A stretch of 64,000 nt of DNA from Zygnema circumcarinatum (Eukaryota; Streptophyta; Zygnematophyceae; Zygnematales; Zygnemataceae), in NCBI GenBank assembly GCA_037447605.1, contig CM074811.1, forward strand, positions 2,487,620-2,551,619, written 5' to 3'. The position numbers and the translations under genes are program-made. Below, piece after piece: positions 34,249-44,830 of the stretch (position 1 is its first letter; each line of letters starts with the position of its first letter). Under the pieces are notes generated by a model, which did not search any database, was not told the origin of the DNA, and worked only from the letters and a program-made list of their open reading frames with translations.

Positions 34249-34837
34249 TCAGGTGGGACAATCGCGCGGGTTTCCTCCCCACCCACACCTTCGTGAACCC
34301 GACCTTGCTATTGCAGTAAGATGGCATCTATTTCTAAGGTAAGTTGCGGTCATCACCGCCTCTCCCCAAAAGGATGCCGGGAAGTGGGAATCTAACAGCA
34401 TGGTTCGTGCCATGTCCCCCTGCCTTATTGACCCTCTCCTCAAGAAGCCCATTACTTTGAGAGGGAGAGTAAGGAGCAGAAGTACCATGCCTTTATTCCG
34501 CGAAGCCTCTTCAAGTACCCGGGCCGAATCTCCTCGGACTTGAATTCTCCTGTTGTTCTGAAAGCCAGCTGTCTTCAGTTTCCGACCGCTTCCATCTCGA
34601 AGTTCACACCAAAAGTCTCAAAGTTTCAGACTTGTACTTGAGAATTTTCACCCAAATTTTCCTCGAAAAATCATCAAGGAAGGTGATGAAGTAGCGAGCT
34701 CCTCCACTCGTTGCCGGTGTCACGGGGCCACACAAATCGGTATGTACCAATTCCAGTTTCTTCTGCGCGTGAAATGACTCCTCTCCACTCCTCGAAAAGG
34801 GTCTCCTATGCGCCTTCCCTCTACACACTCTTTGCAA
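34249..34837 (-). pseudogene. F pol: integrase core
   Basis: Minus strand. Pieces include TDLCGPVTPATSGGARYFITFLDDFSRKIWVKILK (34604-34837), whose TDLCGP and FLDDFSRK hold the first two acidic positions of the DDE core, and FPASFWGEAVMTATYLRNRC (34249-34488). The glutamate-bearing segment between them is decayed. Confidence 0.75.
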
Positions 34838-35694
34838 AAGCCTAGCTCCTTCTCAACTATGTCAATGTCTAACCCGCGGACCAGCCCCTTTGCAGCAAGC
34901 TGTTGCAGTCCCCTATGGTTTAGATGACCAAGTCTACGATGCCAAAGATTTACTGCACCCTCAGTTACAGCCATCACACCCTCATCTTCTTCTCTCCTAT
35001 AATGAAGGTAATACAGGCCTCCCTTCTCATACCCCTCAAACAGCCGCTTCCCCGACTCCAAGTGAGTAGCTACGCAAGACTTCTCCTTAAAGGTGACTTC
35101 GTACCCCCTCTTACATACTTGACTGACTGACATGAAGTTCTGTTTCAGATCACGGGTGTGAAGTACCGCCAATCGGCGTACAACCGCTTTTCTTCTTCGT
35201 GATGACAGAAAGCCGCTCAGGATCATCACCTTTACTACTCTCCCTTTGTAATCGCTACCTCTCCGGGTTGCCGAGTGAAGATCTGGTCCTTCCAAGGTGT
35301 CCAGCGAGAACATTCGCTTGTCGCCACACATGTGCGTGGAAGCGCCAGAGTCGATCAGCCATGGCCGCTTCAGATCCGCAACCTGGATCTTCCCAACAAA
35401 ATCAGAATGTTCAGTCAGCATGAGATTCGTCTCCACCGCCACTCTGCAATCTGTGCTCTTGTGGCCTCGCTTCTTGCATTTGAAGCAGATTCCCTTGAAT
35501 CCCTTCTTGACGGATGACGATGCTCCCCACCCCTCATCTTGGGTGTTCTGTTTTGTAAATAGCCGCCAAGAAGTGGCCCGCCTTGCCGCACGTAACACGC
35601 CTCCCCGTAGGGCGTTCCCACGGTTCCCGCCTCGCACTTCCTCTTCAACTTGTCGCGGAGTGCGCTGCCAACACCTTCTCCTCGGTGCCCCCAA
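34720..35694 (-). CDS. F pol: zinc knuckle, protease and GAG-pre-integrase block (open frame)
   Basis: A 324-residue minus-strand open frame. In order: zinc knuckle CFKCKKRGHKSTDC (CX2CX4HX4C, about residues 70-85), aspartic protease active site WLIDSGASTHMCGD (about 110-125), a SVSQVCKRGYEVTF segment, and the integrase HHCC domain with LWHRRLGHLNHRGL and CKECVEGR (about 250-305). It is part of a longer polyprotein, so the Met is not the real start. The frame breaks before the integrase core. Confidence 0.8.
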   Translation of the reverse strand: MGAPRRRCWQRTPRQVEEEVRGGNRGNALRGGVLRAARRATSWRLFTKQNTQDEGWGASSSVKKGFKGICFKCKKRGHKSTDCRVAVETNLMLTEHSDFVGKIQVADLKRPWLIDSGASTHMCGDKRMFSLDTLEGPDLHSATRRGSDYKGRVVKVMILSGFLSSRRRKAVVRRLAVLHTRDLKQNFMSVSQVCKRGYEVTFKEKSCVATHLESGKRLFEGYEKGGLYYLHYRREEDEGVMAVTEGAVNLWHRRLGHLNHRGLQQLAAKGLVRGLDIDIVEKELGFCKECVEGRRIGDPFRGVERSHFTRRRNWNWYIPICVAP

Positions 35695-35779
35695 CGTCTT
35701 GGACAGTGTTCTCCTCCTTGATCCTCCGTTTCACTTGCTCAAGGGTCATCACGGTGTTCGTTAGAACAGTCCTAAGAGC

Positions 35780-36418
35780 TGCAACTGCTACATCAAATCG
35801 GCCAGGCAGTCCCCCTAGAAACTGGCTGATTTTATGGTCTCCCTCTAACGTTTTTGCAAAGGGCTATGAATCTCCATTAGAGTATCGACCACCATATATT
35901 CATTCAGCCTTCTCTCCGAGGACATCTTGTTTTCCCAAGCCGCGTGTGTGTAAAGGCTGACTATTGTTACGTTATCCTTTACGTCATACATCTCCTCTAA
36001 GCATCTCCACATAGCATGTGAAGTCTTAAGGTCATACAGCATGGAAGAGGGACTTCCCCTCACGCTCATGACGATCTGGGTGAGGGCCTTGTTGTCCTTG
36101 GTCCTCCATCTGGCGAGCGCTGTGTCGAATTCGGACCGCCGCCCGCCAAATGGCTCCTCCACCGCTGCACCGGGTGCCTTGATGGTGTCAGGCCAACGCA
36201 TTCCCAACAGCCCCCTTGCCCACAAGCAAAGGAACCAGCCGCCATCTCCACCCCTTGTAGTCCGAACCATCGAACGCTGGGATGTTGAACTTCACGTGGT
36301 CCTCCTCGCCACCTTGGGCTCTGATACCACTTGTTGAAGCAGGGGTCTGCTCCCCACTCGCGCCACCTCGGTGTCGCCCTCCATTGGAACTTCTTGAGTT
36401 CCCAATGGATGAAGACAT
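35780..36418 (-). pseudogene. F gag (starts inside the 5' LTR)
   Basis: Minus strand. The ATG at 36416-36418 lies 87 bases inside the 5' LTR. It opens MSSSIGNSRSS, reads through the LTR end and primer-binding site without a stop, and enters KFNIPAFDGSDYKGWRWRL, the start of a UBN2-type copia Gag domain. The downstream block 35845-36270 carries GSPSSMLYDLKTSHAMWRCLEEMYDVK. A frameshift separates the two blocks. Confidence 0.72.
36318..36329 (-). other. Primer-binding site of element F
   Basis: The minus strand reads TGGTATCAGAGC, the classic 3'-end complement of initiator tRNA-Met, two bases inside the LTR end. Confidence 0.8.
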
Positions 36419-37381
36419 TCAAACACTCTCAAAAGCTCTATCTTACTTCACCTATCACTCATAACAAATGTAATGAAGCTACAAGACCAAAGACATTGAA
36501 ATCACAATGAGAGAAAGTGTTAGAGAAAGCTCACCAGCCTAAAACTCCTGGCGGCCAAAAATCGCTCTTCCTTAATAATGAAGTTCTCCCACCACTGCTG
36601 TCCCTCTTACTACTACTTACCTAATACAAGTGTAAAGTACCAAGAAGACGCAGGTTCTCGAAAGTAAGACCCGGTGACTATGATGTGTAGTAGTGTGTGT
36701 GATTGCTTCCCATAGTAAAACTATACGCTACTGCGCGGTTGAGGGGAGATTCGTGACGGACACACACATGTCACGTCAAGGCCCGCCATTGCAAACCCAT
36801 AGACCGAGTCCGAAAGTGGGCGATCGTAAATAAATGGGACAGCTAGTTGCCTTCGGTGAAACCTACGGCGCGCCACCTAGTTCTTGTCGGATCGCATATC
36901 CGGCCCCGCGAGCAAGCCAAGCTACAACAGCCTTCGCGCCCGCCTCACGGTCTCGGCCGTGGTGACACCGGAACTCGCTGGACCCACATTGCGAAAGTGG
37001 TCCACGGGCGCATTCGTTAGTCACAAATATCTTCCATGTCGCTTCCTCAAGGCCAGCATCCTGCGCCAGCCTCATGCCCGCCGCCGCTGCATCATCTCAC
37101 CGAATCGCCAAGGTCCAGACGACCACGTCAGCGCCTCACTAATCGGGGAAGCTGGCGCTGCTCAGACTCCACTTTACTTGTGTCACCGCCACACTCAATC
37201 AAGCCACGGGCTGCTCAGACTACAAGACTCAAGGGCGCGACCTCAAACAAAGTCAGAGCACCCCATATTGGCCAGGGATCTAAGAGCACACGCCAGCGTG
37301 ATCTCATGTTCTACAAACTGAGTACCACAACAAGTTAGTGTGTGCCATACAATGTCTAACTATCATACACTAACACTAACA
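36332..37381 (-). repeat. 5' LTR of element F
   Basis: 1050 bp, collinear with 30988-32024. It holds a partly degraded ACGT palindrome at about 36753-36778. TGTTG/CTAACA-type termini and the GATTT duplication fix both ends. Confidence 0.9.
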
Positions 37382-38208
37382 GATTTTGTTCGCACCCAAA
37401 AGAGGCACCAAAATGGACGTGCGAAGAAAATACTGGCAAAAATCGCGGCCAACGGATTTCATGGTTGTTTTTCCCCGGCCCCGCCAAGGCCGCTGCTCTC
37501 AGGCGGACGCCGCCAACACCACACAACGGCGTACCCCATACACACGCTGTTTCTAGTGCCTGAGGGCCCCGCTGCGGAGGGCTGGGTTGCCAAGACGCGG
37601 GCGCTTTGGAGAAGTGCTAAGACGGACAAGGAGTGAATAGGGCGTGTCGACGTAAAATTTCGTATTACTAAAATTCGGCATTCGGTAATATTTCGAAGGC
37701 CAACGCTGCGAAATTTCGAGTATAAGTTTTTTCAGACCGCGCGTCCTGTTCGCACTACGACGCCGCTCGCATCTCCAAACGCCGCTTCGGGCTTACTTCG
37801 CCGCTACGTGGGCCCTCGCATTCTAGAAACAGTGCCGATGCGCGCCGCTGGTACCTTGTCGCTAGGCGTCGAAGGCGCTGTCACGGGCGATGCTGGGCGC
37901 CGGTGGGAAGCCGAAAATAACTATGACCGCCACGCTGGACGCTGATTCCCGCCAGTATTTTCGCGACGCCCATTTTGGCGCTTCTTTTGGTGCGTAACAA
38001 AATCGCGGCAAAGAAGTGCCCTTAAGAAACCCCACTCAGTCACCTTCGCAATGTTGACCCGTTGACTTAGCATAGTTGACTTCTGTTCGGTTCGGTTTAG
38101 GTTCGGGGGCGCGATGATTTTTAGTACTTTGTAACCTCGATTCTCGTAATACTAAAAACTCGATATTCGTAACATTTTGTTAAGTCTGACACCCCCTAAT
38201 AGGCAAAA

Positions 38209-38767
38209 ATCGGGCGAAAATATTGTATTTGGCAAATATAAGGTCGGTGTTACCAATAGGCGAGCGGAATTATGTTAGAGTTCATGTATGTCCGTGTGTA
38301 TCGTGTCGTATTGTAGCGTATCGTATCGTATCGTTCTTTGGCATATCGCTGTCATTATTGTATCTCATTATATTGGCAAAAGCACATACGATTACATAGA
38401 AACGCGCCTTAGCGTTCTTGAGGCTGACAAACCAAAAGCTTTGAGCCCGGCGCGGCGCTACTTACGGCTTTCATTACGGCTGAAATCACGGATAGTACCG
38501 TGTCGAGTAGTATTGTATCGTGCTCCGAAGCCAAGAAGAAGTGGAGAGCCCGGCGCCTCTTCTGTGTGCGTCGCGAGGGAGGGAATAGGTGAGTTTGCGT
38601 AAGCCCGTGTCGGCTAGGTACGAAAGCTAGTACGGAAGGAGTACGGTGAAATGCGGCTAGTCTGATTGAATGCGGTTAGTTCGAATAGTACGGCTAACAC
38701 AAGTTACCGTACAAAAAGGTGGTTTTGGCAAAATCGGGGCGAATTTCTTGGGGACGCACTTTTGATG
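38209..38767. other. Extra segment in the right arm of the DNA transposon
   Basis: About 560 bases present between the inner inverted arm and the terminal 26 bases on the right only. It contains a short run of GTATC-type repeats (about 38296-38335) and no supported gene. It is either an unrecognised insertion on the right or a deletion on the left. Confidence 0.45.
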
Positions 38768-38942
38768 GTGGAAAATATGACGGGGTCCTACTGTACTCGA
38801 GATCGCCCGCTTCCATGGCTCGCAGAACAGGAGAGGCACCGTTTAACGTGACACGAGGAAAATTCTGAAATCCATGTACTTTTGATGGCATCGCCATCGA
38901 CAGATCAATGCCACATCCCGCCTTTCGTAAACGCTTTTTCAA

Positions 38943-39357
38943 ACCTTCGCGGCTGCTTTTAGGGCTGCGTTGTTTTGGCCTAGGCGTAGCTTTCATGTCT
39001 TAGATTTTTTCTTTTGTCCTTAGGTCCTTTGCAACCAGTTCTTTCGTGGTTCCCCATGATGATTTTATCCATGTTCATTTGATGGCATCGCATCGAGAGA
39101 TCAATGACACATCTCTCCCTTTTTCAATCGGAGATTTATGCCAGTTCTCCCTCTCTTTTTCAATTTCCCATTTCACTATTGAAGCAAACTTTCATTGAAC
39201 TCGCGATGGCGAGGCCATCAAATGTACATGGATAAAGGCAAAATGTGGAACCACGAAGGACTGGTCACAAAGGACCGAAACACAATAAAACGAAGCTAGG
39301 AGCGGAAAACTACGCCTAGGCACAACAATGCAGCCCTAGAAGCAGCCGCGAAGGTCA
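38943..39357. mobile_element. Foldback (long inverted repeat) element
   Basis: Arms 38943-39112 and about 39200-39357 are reverse complements at high similarity, beginning CCTTCGCGGCTGC and including ggcctaggcgtag, tcgtggttcc and ttgatggc landmarks. They surround a roughly 90 base spacer. No coding sequence. Partial copies lie at 15487-15520, 16149-16240 and 38872-38910. Superfamily unknown. Confidence 0.65.
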
Positions 39358-39569
39358 CGATGTGAGCACGGTCGGCGGGAGGGAACGGCGGAGGTCCACC
39401 GGCTCGTCACCAACGGCTCAAGCACGCCGAAGAACGTCGAGCAGCGCTGAAGGCAGCGCAAAAATGCGTTTGTGGAAATGGCCATCACCAAGTGGCAAGG
39501 AGAGGCTTGAGCCGTGCATCTGGAGGGCGATGATCGAGGAAGGTATCGGCTCTCAAGCAGCCAAAGTCT

Positions 39570-42330
39570 GGGATAGCATCAAGAACAGACTCCAGCCCCA
39601 GCTGCATCACAAGTGTAGCATGTGCACGCTCCCTTCGAAGGCGCATCGCGAGGCCGCGCCTTCATGATGTGCTGCACGTGACAATAAATCACGCAGGTTC
39701 GGTCGGCAGCACAATATCCCGAATCCGCAGGGCACATCCCATGAGGCCAAATGGGCAAACTCCAGCTCACCACGAATGATCCATCAGCGTGGGGACACCG
39801 GGTAGCTCGGCTCCGTGGCACAAGGTAGTTAGCTTTTTGAGCCACCGCAGCAATCGCGTCAACACAACATTGTGACCAAAACTGCGTCGCCCCGTGCACA
39901 TCAAAGTGAGTGACGCACTCACATCAATCAAATCACCACAAACACAACGAGGAGAACCCTGCAATGGCAGATGGGGGAGCCCGAGGCAAAGTCACAATCA
40001 ACTGAAACCCACCTGGGTGGAGCAAAGATGAAGACCTGGGTAACAGCAACCAGGCCCAGTCAAACCCACACAAGCAAAGCCAGTCAGCAACATGAGAGGA
40101 AGAGCCGCAATAATGGAGACTCAACAGCAACAACCTAGTCAATCAATGTATGGACACATGGAGAAACTGGGCAAGCAGAGGAGCAAAGCAACGGGGCGCA
40201 GCAAAGCCTGAGCACTGGCAGGAAGCAAACCATGGGCGTCACGCAATGCAACCTGAAACAGAAGATCACCATCATCCCAGACAGTGAGCGACAGCAACTG
40301 AGGCAGGACGATGGCCACGATGAACACAAAGCCAAAATAGGAGCGCAAGACCCAACTGTCCCAGAGGCCAGGCAGCACAGTGCAAGGATGAGTCCTAAAG
40401 CCAGCCACCGGAGTCAGGAGCAAGGCTTGCGTGCCGTGGCAAACCCTCCAAGTAGAACCGACAGAATCCGAAAGGCGATGACATGCAGAAAACAAGCACT
40501 CATCAAAAGATTGCAATGACTCAAGGAAAGCAAGGTTAGGAGGGAGAGTTACTTAAAAGGTATGACGGACGCAAACAAAACAACGAGTAAGCAAAGAAAA
40601 AGCCACTGAGGATCTGAGAAAGATGTGGAAGCTGATCGAGCCTGGGCGTGTCCTCAACCAAAGCATCATCAACAAAGCGATCAACATAAGATGCAACGTC
40701 AAAAGGGCGTTTAAACACCTAATACCAATTCCATCAAAGACAAGTCCGATACCCGCCAAGGGAGCGTGAAAAGGGTGAGCGGGATACCAAATCCGTAGAC
40801 CAAGCAAAACACTTCGACAATTCTATCATTAAAACGATAGCGCCAATCGAGTAGTAAAATCGCGAACGCCAAGAATCCACTGGGTCGGCCAGGCCACGAT
40901 ATGAGTATCGCCGCCACCGATGGAAAGGCAGCCCTCGAAAAGCCCTCGGTGCGTCGAAGCTCACGCGACGCATGTGCGCCCAAAGCTTAACAAAGGACCT
41001 CCTAAGGGTCGCTTTGAGCGGTCCCTGGGCCGCAGACTCCGCGCCCTACCCAACACCCAAATGCAGACGCCAAGAGGAAAAAGGAGCGGGCTCGAACGAG
41101 AATAAAATGTGCGCACAAACGGAAAAAGGGACGCAATCGGTGCAGGGGCCTCTCCTAACTCGCGAAAAATCTCATGACGATCCACCGTATTAAAAGCGTT
41201 TGTCACATCAACCTGCAAAACAACCCAATCAGGGTGAAGATCCAACGTCGCACGAATGCCATGAACTACGGCCTNGCAGCCCCCAGGGGTCGCNACACCA
41301 AACTGGTAAGGGGAAAAATGATCACGAAAGGCCCACATGCTTAAAAACACATAAGCGAGCAACCATGCGACCACAAAACCTCCCCCTACGACTATGGGGC
41401 GAACTCCCCTGCGAGGCTTAGCAAGGGCAACCAAGCAGTGGCGTAAGAATATGACTCGCAGGACGAGGAACCGCGACCTGCGATATGACACAAGCAAAAT
41501 TTGAAAAAGCAAACCAAACCCACTATCCCCAAGGTCTATGGAAAAACACATCGCAAAGCAACTCATAAACCACACAAAGGCCCCCTTCCAACAAATGAGG
41601 AGACGGTAACGCCCGGAATGAAGGACGCGATCAAGCACAACAACCGACGGGCTCAAAAGTGTCGATGAAGGAAGGGACATCGCGGGCGCATACGGATGGA
41701 GGCCCGAAGGCGATCCAAAGTGTGATTTTGTTAGCGGGACGTAAAGGGTGGAGAGCGCGGGCGCGACGTTCCCGCATGGGCTGGCTGAAGCCCCGCGAGG
41801 GTGTCGCGGAGGCGGTGCCGAGAAGGGAAGGCGGCGAGTCGCGCGGACACCGCAGGGCACGGATGCGGTGGGGTGCTCGGCCTGCGGAGAGCTTCCCGTC
41901 CCCAGCGAGAAACGAAGAACATGACGACGGGTCTCGCGACGGCGCTGGCCCTCACGAGGGGCGGAGTGGGACCCAAAGGGGAGAGAAGAAGGACATGCCA
42001 TGCAGCGACGTCTAATGGATCACGCGGCAAGGGCGGCAAGAGGCAACAAACATCGCAAACACGAAGCACCGCAAACCCCGTGGGATGCGGCGTGAAGAGC
42101 AACGAACCCGACAAAACGACCCAAGGCATCTAAAGCCAAGCGTGCGATCCAGGGGCACCGGGGCTCAGCCCGACATGCAAAGTAGACCAAGATGAGGTGG
42201 CGGATCGAGAAGAAGAGGGGAGTGAGAGAAGGGTCAAAGAAATGGGGAGGAGGACAAAGAGAACACGCGCCATATGCCGGGACAAACCCGCACCCTGACC
42301 AAAACAATTTCCACAATGATCACAAGGAAC
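39570..42330 (-). pseudogene. Decayed non-LTR retrotransposon (LINE) with N-terminal zinc finger
   Basis: Minus strand. A C2H2-type finger CDHCGNCFGQGAGLSRHM lies near 42270-42325. The RT palm follows in 40961-42001, with YQFG-ATPGG, AVVHGIRATLDLHPDWVVLQ and VDVTNAFNTVDR (near 41180-41215), then PLGGPLLSFG. The active-site box near 40905 is decayed; only DTHIVAWPTQWILGVRDF survives in one frame. A thumb-like piece at 40536-40807 (AGIGLVFDGIGIRCLN, FVDDALVEDTPRLDQLPHLS) and C-terminal pieces at 40139-40516 and 39579-39899 follow in other frames. Two ambiguous bases occur at 41275 and 41294. A finger upstream of this RT type recalls R2/Utopia-like clades, but the clade is uncertain. Confidence 0.65.
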
Positions 42331-43070
42331 CCGGGGGACAGGGCTGGGGGGCGGGTAGGAGGGGAAGAAGGAAGAGGGGAGGGACGGAGCAGGAGGGAAG
42401 AGCAAGAGTGCAGGTTACAAGGCAAGGGGGTGGGAAGGGGAAGGGGACGGAGAGGATGACGAAGAGGCATGACGAAGGAGAAGGGAATGGATGAGGGAAG
42501 GGAAGCGGGTGGGCGGGGAGGAGAAAGGGGAAGGAAGGGTAGGGAAGAGAAGGGAAGGGACGGGAAGGGGAGGGAGAGGAAAGGAAAGGAATGGCGAGAG
42601 GAATAAGGGTACGGAAAAGAAGGGAAAGGGGAAAGGATAAGGGAAGGGGATGGAAGGGAAGGGGTAGAGGAAGGGGAGGGAAAGAAAGGGAGAGGAGGCG
42701 GGGGGAGGAAAGGGAAGGGAAAAGGGAATGGAAGAGGAGGGAAGAGAAGGGAAAGGAAGGGAAGGAAGGGAAGGGAAGGGAGAAGGGAAAGGAAGGGAGG
42801 AGGGAAAGGAGAGGAGAGGAGGAGAAACGGGGAGGAAAGAGGGAAGGGAAGGGAAGGGAGAAAGGAAGGGGAGGGGAAATGAGAAGGGGGGGGGGAGAAG
42901 GAAAAGGAAGGGGCAGGACAAAGGAAGGGATTGGAAAGGAAGGGATAGGGAAACAGAGGTGGAGGAATAAGGAAAGGAAGGGAAGGGAAGGGACCAGGGA
43001 GGCGACGGGAAGGGAGAAGGGAAAGGAAGGAGAAAGACGGCAGAGGGATGGGAGGGCATGGAGGCAAAGC
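42331..43070. repeat. Purine tract (GGGAAGG-rich)
   Basis: Over 700 bases of nearly pure G and A on the plus strand in irregular GGGAAGG/GGAGG units. Long open frames on both strands (42591-43526 plus, 42234-43199 minus) arise only from this composition and are not genes. Confidence 0.85.
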
Positions 43071-43382
43071 GCTCAAAGGAGAGAAGCACAAGGACAAAGA
43101 GGCAAAGGGAGACAAAAGGGAGAGCGCGGACAGCACAAGCAAGCTGCGGCAGAAATGTTGAGAGACAAGGGCGGAAACGTTAGAACAAAAGCGCAGCAAA
43201 CGTTAAAGAAACAACCAAAACAAAAAACAAAAAACGAAAAGAAGCACAAACAACAAAAACAGAGCAATGCAGCAAGACACGCGACAGGAAAACGCAAAGA
43301 CAACGACAAGAGGCTGCCACGGGCAGAGGCAGCGGCAGCAGGCGCAACGGTCGCGAAGTCCAAATTGAAAGAAAATTTCACT
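43071..43382. other. A/C-rich spacer
   Basis: A-rich sequence with CAAAACAAAAAACAAAAAACG strings between the purine tract and the Mutator-like element. No gene seen. Confidence 0.5.
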
Positions 43383-43539
43383 ATTCCTTTTGGAGAACTA
43401 TATACCGCCCCCCTTTTTTGGTTATCCCGCCACTGTTTTTTTGAAATCCGACCCTCCCATTTCGGCTATTCTGCCCCCCTCCCCCATTTTGGATATTTCG
43501 GGAGGAAATCGCCCCCCTGTTTTTAATATTTCTTTCCCG

Positions 43540-44345
43540 CGCCTCCCGTCCTCTCCCCGCCCCTCCCCTGCCCTCCCCCTCCCCCCATCCCCTCCCCTCC
43601 CCCCTGCCCACCCCTCCCCTCCTAACATCCCCTGCCCACCCCTCCCCTCCCCTTCCCTGCCCTCCCCTCCCGTCCTCTCCCTCCCCTCCCCTCCCCTCCC
43701 TCCCCTGCCCTCCCTCCTGCCCACCCCTCCCTCCCCTTCCCCTGCCCCCTCCCTCCCGTCCTCTCCCTCCCTCCCCTGCCCACCCCTCCCTCCCTCCTGC
43801 CCACCCCTCCCTCCCTTCCCTGCCCTCCCCTCCCGTCCTCTCCCTCCCTCCCCTGCCCTCCCTCCCCTGCTCCACCCTCCCCTCCCCTTCCCTGCCCTCC
43901 CCTCCCGTCCTCTCCCTCCCCTCCCCTCCCTCCCCTGCCCACCCCTCCCCTCCCCTCCCCTCCCCTTCCCTGCCCTCCCTCCCGTCCTCTCCCTCCCTCC
44001 CCTGCCCACCCCTCCCTCCCCTTCCCTGCCCTCCCTCCCGTCCTCTCCCCTCCCTCCCCTGCCCACCCCTCCCTCCCTCCCCTGCCCACCCCTCCCCTCC
44101 CCTCCCTCCCTCCCTCCCGTCCTCTCCCTCCCTCCCCTGCCCACCCCTCCCTCCCTCCCCTGCCCTCCCCTCCCGTCCTCTCCCTCCCCTCCCCTGCCCA
44201 CCCCTCCCTCCCTCCCCTGCCCACCCCTCCCCCGCCCCTCCCCTCCTGCCCCCCCCCCCTCCCCTCTCCCCCCCCCCCCCCCTCCCTCCCCTCCCCTCCC
44301 GTCCTCTCCCCTCCCCTCCCCTGCCCACCCCTCCCTTCCCTTCTT
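43540..44345. repeat. C-rich minisatellite inside the Mutator-like element
   Basis: Variable tandem units built from CCCTCCC, CCTGCCCACCCCT and CCCGTCCTCT. The 259-328 residue open frames on both strands (Pro/Ser-rich plus, Gly/Arg/Glu-rich minus) are repeat artefacts. The tract is strongly strand-asymmetric. Confidence 0.85.
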
Positions 44346-44439
44346 CCTCTCGGTTTGCGAGTTTTTCTATATTTAGGAACTTTTTATTCTCTTTTTATCC
44401 TTTTTCTTTTGGTGGGTGTGAAGCTCTGTCATGATGTAA

Positions 44440-44466
44440 TGGTTGGCTTGCTTGCTTGCTCTCTCT

Positions 44467-44500
<34 letters not shown>

Positions 44501-44830
44501 CTCTGCTCTCTCTCCTCTAGTCTTTCTCTCTCCTACTCTCTCTCCTCTGCTCATTCTCTCTTTCGCCTTTGCTCTCTCCTCTGCTCATTCTCTCTCTCCT
44601 TTGCTCTCTCCTGTCTACTCTTTCTCTCCTCTAGTCAGCTCTCTCCTGTAGTCTCTCTCTCCTCTTCTCTCACTCCTCTGCTCTTTCTCTCTCCTCTATA
44701 CTCTTTCTCCTCGGCTCTCGCTCCTTTGCTCTCTCTCTCTCTTCTCTCTCCTTTGCTCTCTCCTGTAGTCCCTCTCCTCTGCTCTCACTCTGCTCTCTCT
44801 CTCTCTCACTCTCTTTCACTTTCTTTCTGA
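44440..44830. repeat. CT-rich microsatellite inside the Mutator-like element
   Basis: Mostly CTCTCT and CTCCTCTGCTCTCT units up to CACTTTCTTTCT, directly before the inner edge of the right inverted repeat region. Confidence 0.85.

Larger units (their letters stand above)
30988..37381 (-). mobile_element. Complete Ty1/copia element F, minus strand
   Basis: LTRs at 30988-32024 and 36332-37381 start TGTTGAAGCAGGGG and end CACTAACA on the plus strand. The duplication GATTT is perfect (30983-30987 and 37382-37386). The interior order on the minus strand is Gag, CCHC knuckle, protease, GAG-pre-integrase, integrase, RT, RNase H, as in copia. It is the best-preserved retroelement here, with a 324-residue open block and an intact RT box, but it still carries frameshifts. 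It interrupts the inverted arm of the surrounding DNA transposon. Confidence 0.92.
16283..38793. mobile_element. DNA transposon with long inverted arms (pogo/Tc1-mariner-like ends), host of elements D and F
   Basis: The outermost 26 bases (16283-16308 and 38768-38793) are exact reverse complements starting CAGTAGGACCCCG, and each end is flanked by TA, as in Tc1/mariner/pogo insertions. Inside, the left arm is cut twice: 16313-16386, then 30859-30987, then 37382 to about 37680. When D and F and one copy of each target duplication are removed, these pieces form one continuous arm. That arm reads as the reverse complement of about 37700-38208. No transposase is seen, so it was non-autonomous or has decayed. 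The right arm carries about 560 extra bases (38209-38767) with no partner on the left. The superfamily call rests on the TA flanks and the CAGT terminus only. Confidence 0.7.

Noticed and set aside
42234-44376. Very long open frames on both strands (up to about 328 residues)
   Set aside because: They are Pro/Ser/Leu or Gly/Arg/Glu repeats dictated by purine and pyrimidine tracts, overlap in several frames, and have no domain.
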